Source: Paramacrobiotus metropolitanus
Taxonomy: Eukaryota; Tardigrada; Eutardigrada; Parachela; Macrobiotidae
Assembly: GCF_019649055.1 (NCBI RefSeq)
Contig: NW_026570259.1
Span: forward strand, 496,001 to 560,000
Length of the DNA: 64,000 bases
Reading direction: 5' to 3'
Below, one piece after another: positions 1-12,143 of this stretch. The stretch's first letter is position 1, and each line of letters begins with the position of its first letter. The notes below the pieces were generated by a model. The model had not been told where the DNA came from, did no database searches, and worked only from the letters and a program-made list of their open reading frames with translations. The translations under genes were made by a program, and so were the position numbers.

Positions 1-398
1 CAATTGGCCATGTAAGGTCCTGAAGCACGGGCGGGCGCATTTTTGACACTGTTACAATTATGTATACTTCTATCGGATAAAGTCTTGTTGGCTCAGACTT
101 CTAACTTGCTCCACGTGGTTCTGTATGCCGGAAAACTCCCAAAATCGATTTAGTAGAGCGGTACCCGGGCGGTCGGCTACGGCACACAAGCGAACGAATC
201 GGTGGTTGCTTATGGACAACGAAGATTCCAAGATAACCGAACGTGGCAACCACGTCCCATAACCTGCAGTAGCGCATTCCTTCTATTCGGCATGAAAACC
301 CTGCAGTCGGCCCAGCCGATATACTGTGGTTTACGCCAACCGGACCTGCACCGCGCAAAAAATACGTCAGTCTCCTCTGTAGCCGTGGATAACAAAAA
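1..398. other. Left-edge sequence without a recognised gene
   Basis: Unique-looking sequence leading into the minisatellite. Open frames that cross it (for example the minus-strand frames ending near 101 and 210) are extensions of the open satellite frames and show no domain, splice signal or coding character. I see nothing functional here. Confidence 0.5.
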
Positions 399-2806
399 CG
401 GGTGGACAACGGATAACAACGGTTGGACAACGCCAGACAACGGGTGGACAACGTGTGGACAACGCAAGACAACGTGTGGACATAGCAAGACAACGGGTTT
501 ACAACGCAAGGCAACGGGTAGACAACGGAGGACAACGGGTGGATAACGGATGGACAACGGAGGACAACGGGTGGAGAACGGAAGACAACAGGTGGACAAC
601 GCAAGACAACGATTGGACGACGCAAGACAACGGATGGACAACGCAAGACAACGGGGACAACGTGTGGACAACGCAAGACAACGGTTGGACAACGGAAGAC
701 AACCGGTGGACAACGTAAGCCAACGGGTGGACAACGCAAGACAACGTGTGGACAACGCAAGATAACGGGTGGACAACGGAAGACAACCGGTAGACAACGC
801 AAGGCAACGGGTTGACAACGGAGGACAACGGATGTACAACGTAAGCCAACGGGTGGACAACGCAAGACAACGTTTGTACAACGCAAGACAACGGGTGGAC
901 AACGGAGAATAACGGGTGTACAACGGAAGACAACCGGTGGACAACGCAAGGCAACGGATGAACGGAGGACAACGGTGGACAACGCCAACGGGTGGACAAC
1001 GCAAGACAACGTTTGACAACGCAAGACAACGGAGGACAACGGAGGACAAATGGTGGAAAACGTAAGCCAACGGCAAGGAAAGTGTGGACAACGGAGACGG
1101 TTGACAACGGAGGAGAACGGTGACAACGGGCCAACGGGTGGACAACGGGGACAACGGAGGACAACGGTGGAAACGTAAGCCAACGGTGACAACGCAAGGC
1201 AACGACAAGGGAGGACAACGGGTGACAATTGGAGAACAACGGAGGACAACGGGTGGACAACGGAGGACAACGGATGGACAACGGAGGACAACGGATGGAC
1301 AACGGATGACAACCGGTAGACAACGCAAGGCAACGCGTGGACAACGCAAGACAACGGGTGGACAACTGAGGACGACGGGTGGACAACGCAAGCCAACGGG
1401 TGGACAACGCAAGGCAACGCGTGGACAACGGAGGACAACGTGTGGACAACGCAAGACAACGGGTGGACAACGGAGGACAACGGGTGGACAACGGAAATAA
1501 CGGGTGTACAACGGAAGACAACTGGTGGACAACGCAAGACAACGGATGGACAACGGAGGACAACGGGTGGACAACGGAGGATAACGGGTGGACAACGGAA
1601 GACAACCGGTAGACAACGCAAGGCAACGGGTGGACAACGGAGGACAACGGGTGGACAACGGAGGACAACGGGTGGACAACGCAAGCCAACGGGTGGACAA
1701 CGGAAGACAACCGGTGGACAACGGAGAATAACGGGTGTACAACGGAAGACAACCGGTGGACAACGCAAGGCAACGGATGGACAACGGAGGACAACGGGTG
1801 GACAACGGAGGATAACGGGTGGACAACGGAAGACAACCGGTGGACAACGCAAGGCAACGGTTGGACAACGGAGGAGAACGGGTGGACAACGTAAGCCAAC
1901 GGGTGGACAACGGGGGACAACGGAGGACAACGGGTGGAAAACGTAAGACAACGGGTGGACAACGCAAGGCAACGCGTGGACAAGGGAGGACAACGGGTGG
2001 ACAACGGAGGAGAACGGGTGGACAACGTAAGCCAACGGGTGGACAACGCAAGACAACGGGTGGACAACGGAGGACAACGGAGGACAACGGAGGACAACGG
2101 GTGGACAACGGAGGACAACGCAGGACAACGGGTGGACAACGTAAGCTAACGGGTGGACAACGCAAGACAACGGGTGGACAACGGAGGAGAACGGGTGGAC
2201 AACGTAAGCCAACGGGTGGACAACGCAAGACAACGGGTGGACAACGGAGGACAACGGGTGGACAACGCAAGCCAACGGGTGGACAACGGAAGACAACCGG
2301 TGGACAACGGAGAATAACGGGTGTACAACGGAAGACAACCGGTGGACAAACGCAACAAGACAACGAGGACAACGGTGGACAACGAGGACAACGGTGACAA
2401 CGGAAGACAACCGGTGGACAACGCAAGGCAACGGGTGGACAACGGAGGACAACGGGTGGACAACGTAAGCCAACGGGTGGACTACGCAAGGCAACGTGTG
2501 GACAACGGAGGACAACGCAAGCCAACGGGTGGACAACGGAGGACAACGGTTGGACAACGCAAAGCAACGGTTGGACAACGGAGGACAACGGTTGGACAAC
2601 GGAGGATAACGGGTGGACAACGGAAGACAACCGGTGGACAACGCAAGGCAACGGGTGGACAACGGAGGACAACGGGTGGACAACGTAAGCCAACGGGTGG
2701 ACTACGCAAGACAACGTGTGGACAACGCAAGACAACGGGTGGACAACGGAAGACAACGGGTGGACAACGCAAAGCAACAGGTTGACAACGGCGGTCAACG
2801 CAGACC
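399..2806. repeat. 21-bp (11+10) minisatellite array
   Basis: About 2.4 kb of tandem repeats built from an 11-mer of the GGTGGACAACG type alternating with a 10-mer drawn from a small set of variants (CAAGACAACG, GAGGACAACG, GAAGACAACC, TAAGCCAACG, CAAGGCAACG, GAGGATAACG). The 21-bp dimer is a multiple of three and lacks stop codons in most phases, so very long frames stay open on the minus strand (860, 866 and 546 codons) and shorter ones on plus. These encode monotonous heptads such as VVHPLSS or GGQRRTT and are an arithmetic consequence of the period, not genes. The order of 10-mer variants recurs in longer blocks, suggesting amplification of higher-order units. Confidence 0.95.
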
Positions 2807-2809
2807 ACA

Positions 2810-4640
2810 AGCGTGATTCCGCGTTCTAAAAATTTGACGTGTAGAAAACGTGCCATACCTATTCTTGTGGCCTGCGGTCGGTTTCTCGAATGATATTGAT
2901 TTTGGTGGGTGGTATACTGGTATTACTTCAGTTCTTCACCACCTATCACGATTTGCGCTCAAGAAAATAACGGTGATATGGTTACTCAAACTCTCAGTCG
3001 GCTCTGCGCGTTGGACCGTAATGGAAATTGGTCACTCACTATTTGCAGTTAACAGTAGTGATATTTTAGTTACTTATCACCACTCGCTTCGTTACGTACC
3101 CACCTAGCAAGGGTGCGCAATGGTTATTTTCAGTAGGTCGGTCACCCATTCGCCTACCGGCCTCCGTACACGAGAATAGTGGTACTTCGGTCACAAACTA
3201 ATGTACAGTTCCAGTAGTAGTAGCTCAGTTACTCGTTCGTTACCACTCGTTTGGTTACTCACTCACCTAACGAGCCCCGTGTACTGGAGAATAGCGGTAG
3301 TGCGGTTACCCATCCATATATCGGGCTAGTAATTTGGTCACTCAGTTTGTACACTAAATAGTAATGATAGTTCGGTAACCCGTTGATCCGAACCCCTGTG
3401 ACCGTACCCCCGTGACCGTAGTCTTCGAATTAATACCCGTTTCCTTAGGAATGATAGTTGTTTATGAGTCAGTTTTTATTTTTCTGAACTGTTCTGCGAG
3501 GCGATGTACTACAGCGGTAATACTTCGTAATTTATGTAATCGATATTTTTTTTATGTATGGTTATTTGATTTATTTCCAATGTGAACGCCACTGAACAGC
3601 CCTTTTTGTACTGATTGTGATCATTAATATCATACAGTTAGCCTTTATGATTCATTGCCGACGAGGATGCCGTTTATTTTTATGATGTTTTTTTGTAGGG
3701 AATTTAAATTTTCCGATCTGAGAAGTTCATTTGGTTTGGGATTTTCTGATCTAAAGGAACTAATTTATTCCGTATTATAAGGAATTATTAGTTTTACGGA
3801 ACGTATATGCTGATTAATCATTGCCCTTAGTTTTGCTCGGACTGTAGCTTCAGCTGCTTTCTAGTGGCTTTTAACGAGCGTTCTTATTCCTAAGACGTCA
3901 TGTTTTTTAGCGCTTTAAATTGTTAACGATCTACTGAAATAAAGCCATCCACTAGCAGCATCGTTTGTGTTACTGCTAACTGGCTAGTGAGTGGCTGTTT
4001 CAATTTTGTAGGAATAAAAGTTTAAACCTTTTTAATTTGCTGATCTAAAAAGGTGCCACTTTAAATTTACTGATTTTTTGCTCCATGCAACCGGACTCTG
4101 AAATTATTTTCAAGGTCACCTTGAGCTTTCAGCTCTACCGGCACCGGCGTCTGTGAACGAGAGCCGGAGCGGATAATTACCAAAACAAAATGTGACACAG
4201 TTTCCAGATATGCTGAATCGAATGGGGTTAGCAGTTTTTGGATAAATTTTTTTGTTTGTTCTGACCAGATCGTACGGGGTTTTCCGTTGTAATATAGATC
4301 TTTTCCTTGATAGAAGTACAGATAGATGTGCTTCTACTGATCTACACACGCACTGGGCTTAACAAGACTGTCCTTAGGCTACGATTATAGTGAGAAAATC
4401 GAACTCCCCGTTCTTCCTGCAACGTCGATTTTCAACAGTGTTTTTCAAGTGCAGCAGTATGTTTACGAGGTGCTTTGTGCTTTTGGAGGATTACGGCAAA
4501 AGAATGTGGATCAAACCAACTGGCACGCATACTTTTCTACGACTGCAGCATCATTACCATGATCGAAATACTGACCAACGTCGAAATATTAACCATATAT
4601 TGGCCGGTTGAAATACTTATATTCATTCGCCCAGCTGAAC
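2810..4640. other. AT-rich intergenic sequence
   Basis: No convincing gene. Around 3170-3320 there are diverged short repeats (GAGAATAGTGGTACTTCGG at 3172 and a related form near 3290, plus repeated GTTACTCACT-like words). The rest is AT-rich with only short, character-less open frames. Confidence 0.5.
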
Positions 4641-4831
4641 ATAACACTGAGCCATTCAAAATTTGAAGGACACTCAAAACTGAGAAAATCAAAAACCGGT
4701 TGCATTAGAAACTCTTGAGCTAATGCACGTACGATATTACGGTGCCTTTCGAAATGTTTGCTGGGTGACCGGAAAACAAGCATCTGCAGCAATGACAGAG
4801 GCGTCAGGTACATTGTGTGGCGTTACGAATC

Positions 4832-5989
4832 ATGACCACAGGCTTCGTTATATGGCAGGTTTTCATTTGTTGCTGTTTTGCTTGTACAATAAATAAGCAA
4901 GCGTGGATAGATCGCAATGCAGGTAGGATCGCAATGCTTGTCTAATGGTGCACTATGTGGCATTAATATTGTTCGTAAGTTGATTCTCCTATCACTAGCA
5001 ATTTCATGGTTATAGCCTGCATGGTTATTTCATGATTGTCAATCGCATCACAATGTTAGCAGTGACGTTGCATGTAGTCTGTCGATTATGGCTTGCATTT
5101 TCCTGCAGCGTCCCGCAAACTTGCAAGTGCACAAGAGAGTAGAAAGAATGGAATAGTCAATTTGGGACATTCACCTTCGTTTGAACTACCTAATCAGACG
5201 GAAAAACCTGCAATTATGCGTCCAGAAATCGGCTCCGCGGTTACGCTATCATGTATCATGCATTATCCAGAGCGTAGTGACAAAAATAATACCGGCAAAT
5301 ATCCAATATGGGATCATTCTGTCTTGGGAAACCTTTATAAAGATACTTCATTTAAATGCGGCTCAATAACAGATTGTTATATCTGTCATTGTAAGCGCAC
5401 CGTTCAACTCGGACCATATTATTTGAAATGGAACACAGTGACACTGGAGTTCGCCTCGCAACCGAACCGGCTGATGTCAACATTACACATAGCAGAAGCT
5501 ATTCAGTTCTTCGCTGGTTTATATACGTGTACGGAAAGAAACCCTCACAATGTATCAACTATCACTTCACGAATTCTGATGAGCCCACTTTATCAGCCGA
5601 AGGATGTTTTTGTTCCTGCAATGCAGAATGTCACCGCGCGCAAAGGTCAAGCAGCTGAGTTCCACTGTTACACACAGTTTGAATTGTTTAAAGGGACAGA
5701 CAAAGATTATAGCAATCGGTTCATCTGGTACCATGAGAAGGGCATCCTCTATGCCCCAAAGACGCATCCATTTAGCGTCCTTAAAATTGACGCTGAAACA
5801 CTGGGTAGTGATTACAAAGTTGATGGGATTTTATCCGAAAAAGGAACATGCTCGTGCTATTCAACTTTGACCATTCATAACACTTCACCAGTTTCGGCTG
5901 GACGTGTTGAGTGCTGGTTTCAGATTGATCCGTTTTTGGATGAATGGCTCATTCAGTCTGCTCATCTTATTGTCCACAAAGAAAACTGA
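4832..5989 (+). CDS. Secreted protein with two Ig-like domains, copy A
   Basis: Two-exon gene of about 323 residues. Exon 1 (4832-4922) starts at ATG and encodes a hydrophobic signal peptide (MTTGFVIWQVFICCCFA). The donor is GTAGGA, the acceptor TTTTCCTGCAG, and exon 2 runs 5109-5989; the junction is phase 1 in both copies, which supports the model. Ig domain 1 has Cys79 and Cys171, the latter in the typical context STLHIAEAIQFFAGLYTC. Ig domain 2 has Cys217, a Trp at 237 and Cys299. Extra cysteines (CGSITDCYICHC) may form additional disulphides. No transmembrane segment or GPI signal is visible after domain 2, so the product is probably secreted. It might act in recognition or adhesion, but no ligand can be inferred. 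It ends about 580 bp upstream of the AXDND1-like gene on the same strand. Confidence 0.8.
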
Positions 5990-6571
5990 TATTTTACGAG
6001 TATTGTGCGCAATATCGCAATTGTTTTATTATTCGCACTTAGAAAAAAGAATAGGTTGCCTTGCGATGTCATTAGGGAACATTCATAGTTTACGTACGCA
6101 GCGGATCAAGATATACTTACTGCAGCAGATATGTAAGTACTAGTACTTTATAAATCAGTGCAAGCACAGGTGCAGGAAAACGTTTACTGTAATGTAATCA
6201 TAATATGTGGCTGAATTTCTACCGGGTCGCTTGAACTGCATAACATTGATTCCCATGCGGAAATATCTTCTTCAAAACGCTGCTGCGTGTGACTTGTAGT
6301 GAACTAACATCATCTGAAATTATAGCTGTGATTAGGAACAGGCTTCTGCGCTATGCTGCTGACTAGCTTATGTTTGCTTATTAGATGTCACAATCTGACA
6401 AAGAATTGCTAACTGTTCCTACAGCCATGTCAGGCTGCTCCAAAAGAGATATATTTTGAATCTGGACTTGCAGACCCGTCACATGCAGTCTCCGCACTTT
6501 GCTGCGAAATCTTTTAATTTCGATTAAGTGCTGATCGCCAACGTCAAATCGATCTCGCGCCCCGTGTTAGG
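5990..6571. other. Intergenic between Ig and AXDND1-like genes (A)
   Basis: No gene seen. The homologous stretch in block B (27051-27857) is longer and contains extra short AT-rich sequence around 27170-27400, so this spacer has changed by insertion or deletion since the duplication. Confidence 0.5.
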
Positions 6572-9500
6572 ATGTCTCAGCGAACCAGTAATACGTCTAA
6601 CATATACCGAAAGCGCAAGAGTATGGGACGTACAAGCATGCAAAATATAGAATCTGTTCTATTCGACTCGCAACCCAAGGCTGACGACCGAAATACAGTG
6701 CGTTCTGATGCGGAGGGATATACAGCAGCACTCGCTCAAGTTCCTTTCGATACAGTGGCGCCAAAGGCCGTTTATGAGCGAGAAAGCGATGTAAATTTTA
6801 CATTTTTGCTCTGCAGCATTGTTGTTAAAGAATTCCATGGCTCCGTATTTAGTAGAAAAGTGGTCAGGGACGAGCGAGTTTACTTAACGAAGCGGAACTC
6901 CAGAAATATTATGTGAAAGATCCTGAACCTATTTGCCAGTGCGGCGCTGGGCCAGAGGATGTGTCTTACCGTCACGATGCTTGCTCTAGCGTCGCACGCT
7001 GTCAGTCCGCCAAGGAGAAGCGCACCAATCGGTTATCCAGTGTCATAACCGCTGATCGTGCCGAAAATGCAGATTTGCCTGACTTGTCCGTTCTTGGAGA
7101 TGTCAGTTCCCAGCTCCCACCTAATTCGCGCAGTCATCTGGAGAATCTGCGGAAAGATCTGCGACGTATCCAAAACCAATGGGTATTCGAGCAACGTGTT
7201 GGGAAAGTTGCTGATCCCGAGGATGTGGAGCGTTTGATCCACGAAGTGCAGAATGAAAAAGTTATATCCAATTCGGTGTTTCACGATGTGGCTCGGCAGG
7301 CAGCTGGCGAGTGTGAAGCTCGCGGTGACCTTTTGGACTCTATTCGAAAAAAATACAACTCACTGGTCAGCCAAATTCCTCCACCATTGGAACGCATTGC
7401 AAACGATCTGACCGAACAACGAAACCTCGATAAAGAACTGGCAACGGTGTTGTTGGACTATCAGATGTGGTGGCGACAAAGGTCGCTTCCATTGGAGAAG
7501 AGCCACCAGCAGAGTGAAAGTATGCATCACAATTTGGAAAAAGATATCGAAGGGCTAAACACCACTTTAACTACTTTGCACAGCGAAAGCTATCAACTGA
7601 AAAGCCTGATCACACTCCATGCTGCTTACCGCGCCCGATCTGGGCAGAACATGCAGGAATTGGTGCTGGCTCGGGAAGAATGGCAGGATTCAGCATATAA
7701 TGTTTGTGGCAAAGGTATCAAAGATCAGCGCCTGGTCAAACTAACGGAAATGCATGTCCTGCACCAAATGTGGTACATCGCAGCAAAGCGGCGATATAAG
7801 GACTTACAAGTCCTGGATGACAACGAACTAGCCCAGATCCAAACAGTAGAGAAAGAATTTCTCGGAACACTGAAAGCTCTGGAAGCCAGACTCATAGAAC
7901 AAGAGACTGGTACGGTGCAGCTCGTGCAGATTCTTCGGACTGATATCGACAAGAAACTCCATCATACGCTGTTTCGAAATTATAGACATATAGAAGTTTT
8001 GGAAAGCTTCTCTGCCTGGCAGCAGATCCTAAACGACATTGCCGGCTACTTTTCAGAGGAAAAAGAAGCCGATCACTTGATTTACGTACAGCGATTAGAA
8101 TTCCTCTTCGAGTCAGTTGTTCAAAGGACGTTGGTGCTGTATATTAAGTACCAGAAACGGGATGATTCCATAGCGTCTGATAATCCGCATAGCCAACTAC
8201 GGAAGTCCTTAAGGCAAGACGTCCTTTTCACGCACCTTGATCCGAACTACAGAAAGACGTCACCCATTGATAGGGATTTTGGTGCTTTTGTTGCCAGTCC
8301 CACTGAATCCCCGTTGTATTACTCTAATCCAGCGTCACCGCTACTGGAACCAGACGCTGCATTAACCGGGACAGAGTTCGAAGAATCGTTACAGTTATTC
8401 ACTGATCTACTGGCAAAGCAGTTGGACAATGCCAGCACAGTAGATTATCGGCGTGACCTTTCTGTTTTTTCTCAAAGCAAGCCATATGCAGAGTTGTTTC
8501 GCTTGTGGCAGATGTATAGTGACATCAAGCTGCATTTTGTTGATCGAATGCATGGCAGTGCTTCGTTGCGTAATTGGCTGTTGGAGATGAACCAGTCTAT
8601 TGATCTATTAAGAGCTGATACCGTCAGTGGATCGGCGTTCACTGAGAAGGTGTGCTTGTTGTTGGATCGCACCCATAATATGTTGACTCTGATGAAGAAC
8701 GATTTCTCGCTAACATCGGCTCCGAAATCACATAATATAATCAAGCGTTTTACGCATGCTGCCACCGCTTGGAGTCTGTTTTCCCAGAGTGCCCTGAATG
8801 CCGCTACGGCCTGTGTGTTGGAACGATTATCCCTTCTGTTTGTGGAGATGGTACGCTGCGGCTCGGAATTAATGCTGTTATTGTTTCCTAATCAGCTAAC
8901 GCAAAAAGAAGCAATCGAGAGCATTGATGTTTTGCGCGGCAGGACGGAAGCGACTGTCCACGATCTGGAGCGGATTTCTGCAGTCCTTGACGGCATCGTA
9001 CTACCTCCGCCTCAACACGAAGACGACGTAGAACTCCGCACCAGTTCGCGCGAAAGTTCTATAATGGAATTAGTGGAAAAGTGGAGAATTTATTCTGCCT
9101 TGTGTGTCAATTTCGCGTATGAGACCGTATCCAAAGATCTCATTACATTCCTTCCCATGTCGAAATTGGCAATCTACGATAAGAACACTTTAAAAGAAGA
9201 ACTAGCGTATGGCGATTCAGCTGCCAATTACGACAAAGCGCTCGATAACATCTTGGATATCCCACCGTGTCTCCACGGAGTAATTCGAGATTATTGGATA
9301 AAAGATGACCATGTAGAGATCGCCTGCGTAGGCGATGACGAAAATGTTTACGTTAAACCGTTTCGGCTGATGACGTCGGTGAACACTGATCGAACATTAT
9401 CGTCCGAATTAATGGAAGAATTCAGCAAGCTGTCTCAGGAATTAAGTGCCGAGAAGATTCGGACGGTTAAACTGACCCTAAAACTGATGGAGTTAGAAAG

Positions 9501-9774
9501 GGAGCTCGCCGAAATCAACCTTTCGAACCAAAACCTGGATCTGGATGTACAGTATTATCAAGCCAGAAAGCAACAGACAGCGCCACCAGAGATCGCGCTT
9601 CCGGCAATGCCATTGGTTGATTTGGAAGAGAAGATGTACCATGCAAAACTGCTGCCGCCATTGCTGTGTGTAACGGACGATGCCGAACCGCTTAACGCCA
9701 TGCAACCCTGGGATTACATCATCGACAAGACGTTCTACATTTCGGACACCGTTATTCTGTTTACTTCGCCGTAA
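6572..9774 (+). CDS. AXDND1-like: Axonemal dynein light chain domain-containing protein 1-like (AXDND1-like), copy A
   Basis: Two-exon gene of about 1045 residues, close to the usual length of animal AXDND1. Exon 1 is 6572-6790 (73 codons, from ATG). A 65-bp intron (6791-6855, GTAAAT...TTTAGTAG) joins it in phase 0 to exon 2 (6856-9774); without splicing the frame stops at 6914. Residues about 175-265 resemble the axonemal light chain domain (VARQAAGECEARGDLLDSIR, matching the 'cysteine/E-R-G-L-L' core of the p28/DNALI1 family). Long coiled-coil stretches follow to about residue 430, and the C-terminal half is helical. The family is linked to sperm and ciliary axonemes; its assignment here rests on pattern recognition, not a search. 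The gene is immediately downstream of the Ig gene and has an intact paralogous 5' half in block B. Confidence 0.7.
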
Positions 9775-12143
9775 CAATATCGCGTGTACATCATAGAAAT
9801 CTGGGCGCCATTTAACGGCTATGTTTTCTACGATAATACAACGTGATTATGTGTTGCAGTACTTATAAAATTGTGTGTTCGTAACATATCCTTCAGTGTT
9901 TATAGCAGCACAAGAAGATTTGAATAGCGGCAAAGCATTTCAGATTTACATGGAACTGCAAGTGGAATTAATATGCAAATTTCCGGAGTGTCCGTGTTTT
10001 TAATCAAATGCAGTACAGCTTTCTGTTATATTAATTTTCTTTTGTTAATTTTGTGATCGAAATTCTTTTAAATTTAGCAACGTTAAAGTTTTTATTGGAA
10101 AACGCAATGGTGTGTGGTATTATTTTAACGAAAGGCACTATCGAGAAGTCCCAGAATTTGCTTTATCGGACCTCGACGCGCGCCAACCAGAGTAGCGAAC
10201 CTTTCATTTTTTCCTGAACACGCAAAATTTATTACAGACATGAAGCATCGTCGAAATAATACCATCAAATTTTGTTAAATGGCAGTCAAGAGCGCCAAAT
10301 AAAGTGCGAACAATGGTTTTATTACTTGCTGGAAGTGACATCAATCAAAAATTTTCGCGCGTAAGTACAGTTATTACTACGAATTACAATTCTTTTGAAG
10401 GTTAATAATATTCAAAGCGTAGATGGCATAGTATGCGGTTCGCAGTCTCCATACAAAAGATTTAACCACGATGGTCAGTGGTTAATTTTGCACCATGTAC
10501 ACATATGTATGATGTATCATCGCCTTCGGATGCCGCCGCTATAATTCACAACTGATCACGCTTGATCGATTGCAAACAATCACCATAAACAGCGCATTAA
10601 AAGCCGTACACCAGCGGCAATTATACGCATGTACCGTTATAACTTACCGCTCCTCGTCACGGTCAACTACTGGTAAGTTGGAAATGACTTCAAGTAACTG
10701 GTTTACTGTACAAGTACTGGTATCCGGAAACATATCTTACCACGCAACATCAAGCAGATTTGGTTCAATATGCGCAAATTACATACATTGTGCGCTGTAG
10801 CTGCTTGATGTATCGTATCAAAATGACCGCCTCCGATGCCGGTGCGCTTTGAAGTGTTTGCAAAATACGTGTTACTGTTTGGCTGGCAAAAGTGTGCCGA
10901 ATGATAACAAAGCACGGAGGATGTTATTACTGGGAACGGGGAAGTTATGCAGTGCGTAGAATACAGGCGTTGCATCCGCATACTGTACTGTACTGTACAC
11001 ACTCCGCGATATTATATGTGGTTTTCGCTGCAAAGATAACAAACTATTTGCATTCCCAAATATATGAACAAGATGTGTGGAAAAAATTAAAATACGCACA
11101 GCCATTTTTAATGTATCTTGCGAAGAATTTTTAGTGTATGGCCCGGATCTGGAATAGCCGGCGTCTTATAAGACGTAGAAAGTGGTGTCACATAATTACA
11201 CGGTAAAATTAAAACGCACTTTCTTGTTAATCAAAAACCTAACCGTTGTGATTATTTACAAATTTTTACTTCCTCCGCCACGAAGTCAACCTAAATATTA
11301 GCTTTTAACGATGGAAATTTGACGTTAATAGACTTACATAACCGACTTTGTCAAGTGATTCTCACAAACAACAAAGTATTCTTTCTTTAATCGGCTTTGC
11401 GGATTATCAGGTCTTATACGCTAATATTTAAACAGATTTCGTGTAAATTGATCAACATGATAGACATGTTTGATAACAGAGATTTTCCCGCTCGTTTTGA
11501 ACACCTAAGCAAAAATAGCCAATTTAATTTGCCGATAAACGGAAATATTTGCGCCGTTTTGTGTGGTCATAAAAGCATTAGAGATCGTTTGTGCGCTGTA
11601 TTAAGTCAAGTACAGAGTTCGATTGCCAATGGTGTGAATGAGTGTAAATTTATTTGGTCAGTGACGTGGACTTGTCGAACAGGTAAGCCGTGATTATTTG
11701 CGCTCAAACTGACTCTGATCTGCCGTAGTGTATACCGCCGTATCAGCCGACGCGCCGATGATCTTGAGTTGCACGCCGACGTGCAACACTGTCTTTCGCG
11801 TTTTTCTTCCAACGTTACCCTCCGGATAACGCGGATATTAATGACCACACATTGAATTGTTTTCACATAACTGTACCAAATCATTTGTTCTGTGCGGAGG
11901 GAATTTTCGCCCATTAACGTTTTAGCTTTTGGCTTCTCATGTTGTATGATACTTCATCATTTTGATGATCATAGAACGGAGTTGCTTGTTTTCGTTGCAA
12001 ATATGTTCAATGGAAATTTAACTGCAAAATTTTATTGCTTTGCCGGGAATATGTTATTCCATTACGCTAAAAAGTCAGCAATCGACTATTATTTGAGCAC
12101 TCCATCGGAATAAGCCGACCAAACAGCCAATTTCATCAGGATA
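9775..12143. other. Intergenic between AXDND1-like and ANKFN1-like genes (A)
   Basis: About 2.4 kb with no gene I can support. An open frame at 11397-11693 ends at a good donor (CGAACAG|GTAAGCC at 11689) and is nearly identical in block B (32682-32978). Because the whole block is a recent duplicate, that conservation is not evidence of coding. It may hold 5' untranslated exons or the promoter of the ANKFN1-like gene. Confidence 0.45.

Noticed and set aside
399-2806. CRISPR-like or telomeric repeat
   Set aside because: No spacers, and the unit is not a telomere-type short G-rich repeat; it is a plain minisatellite.
101-2856. Long minus-strand ORFs of 860, 866, 546 and 124 codons and matching plus ORFs
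   Set aside because: They are the open phases of a 21-bp minisatellite and encode monotonous heptads with no start context or domain.
7033-9777. Minus-strand ORFs under the AXDND1-like genes (such as 8472-8765, 9493-9777 and their block B twins)
   Set aside because: Shadows of the plus-strand coding frame; conserved only because the block is duplicated.
10703-11134. Conserved small ORFs in the AXDND1-ANKFN1 intergenic region present in both blocks
   Set aside because: Conservation is explained by recent duplication; overlapping frames on both strands are equally conserved.
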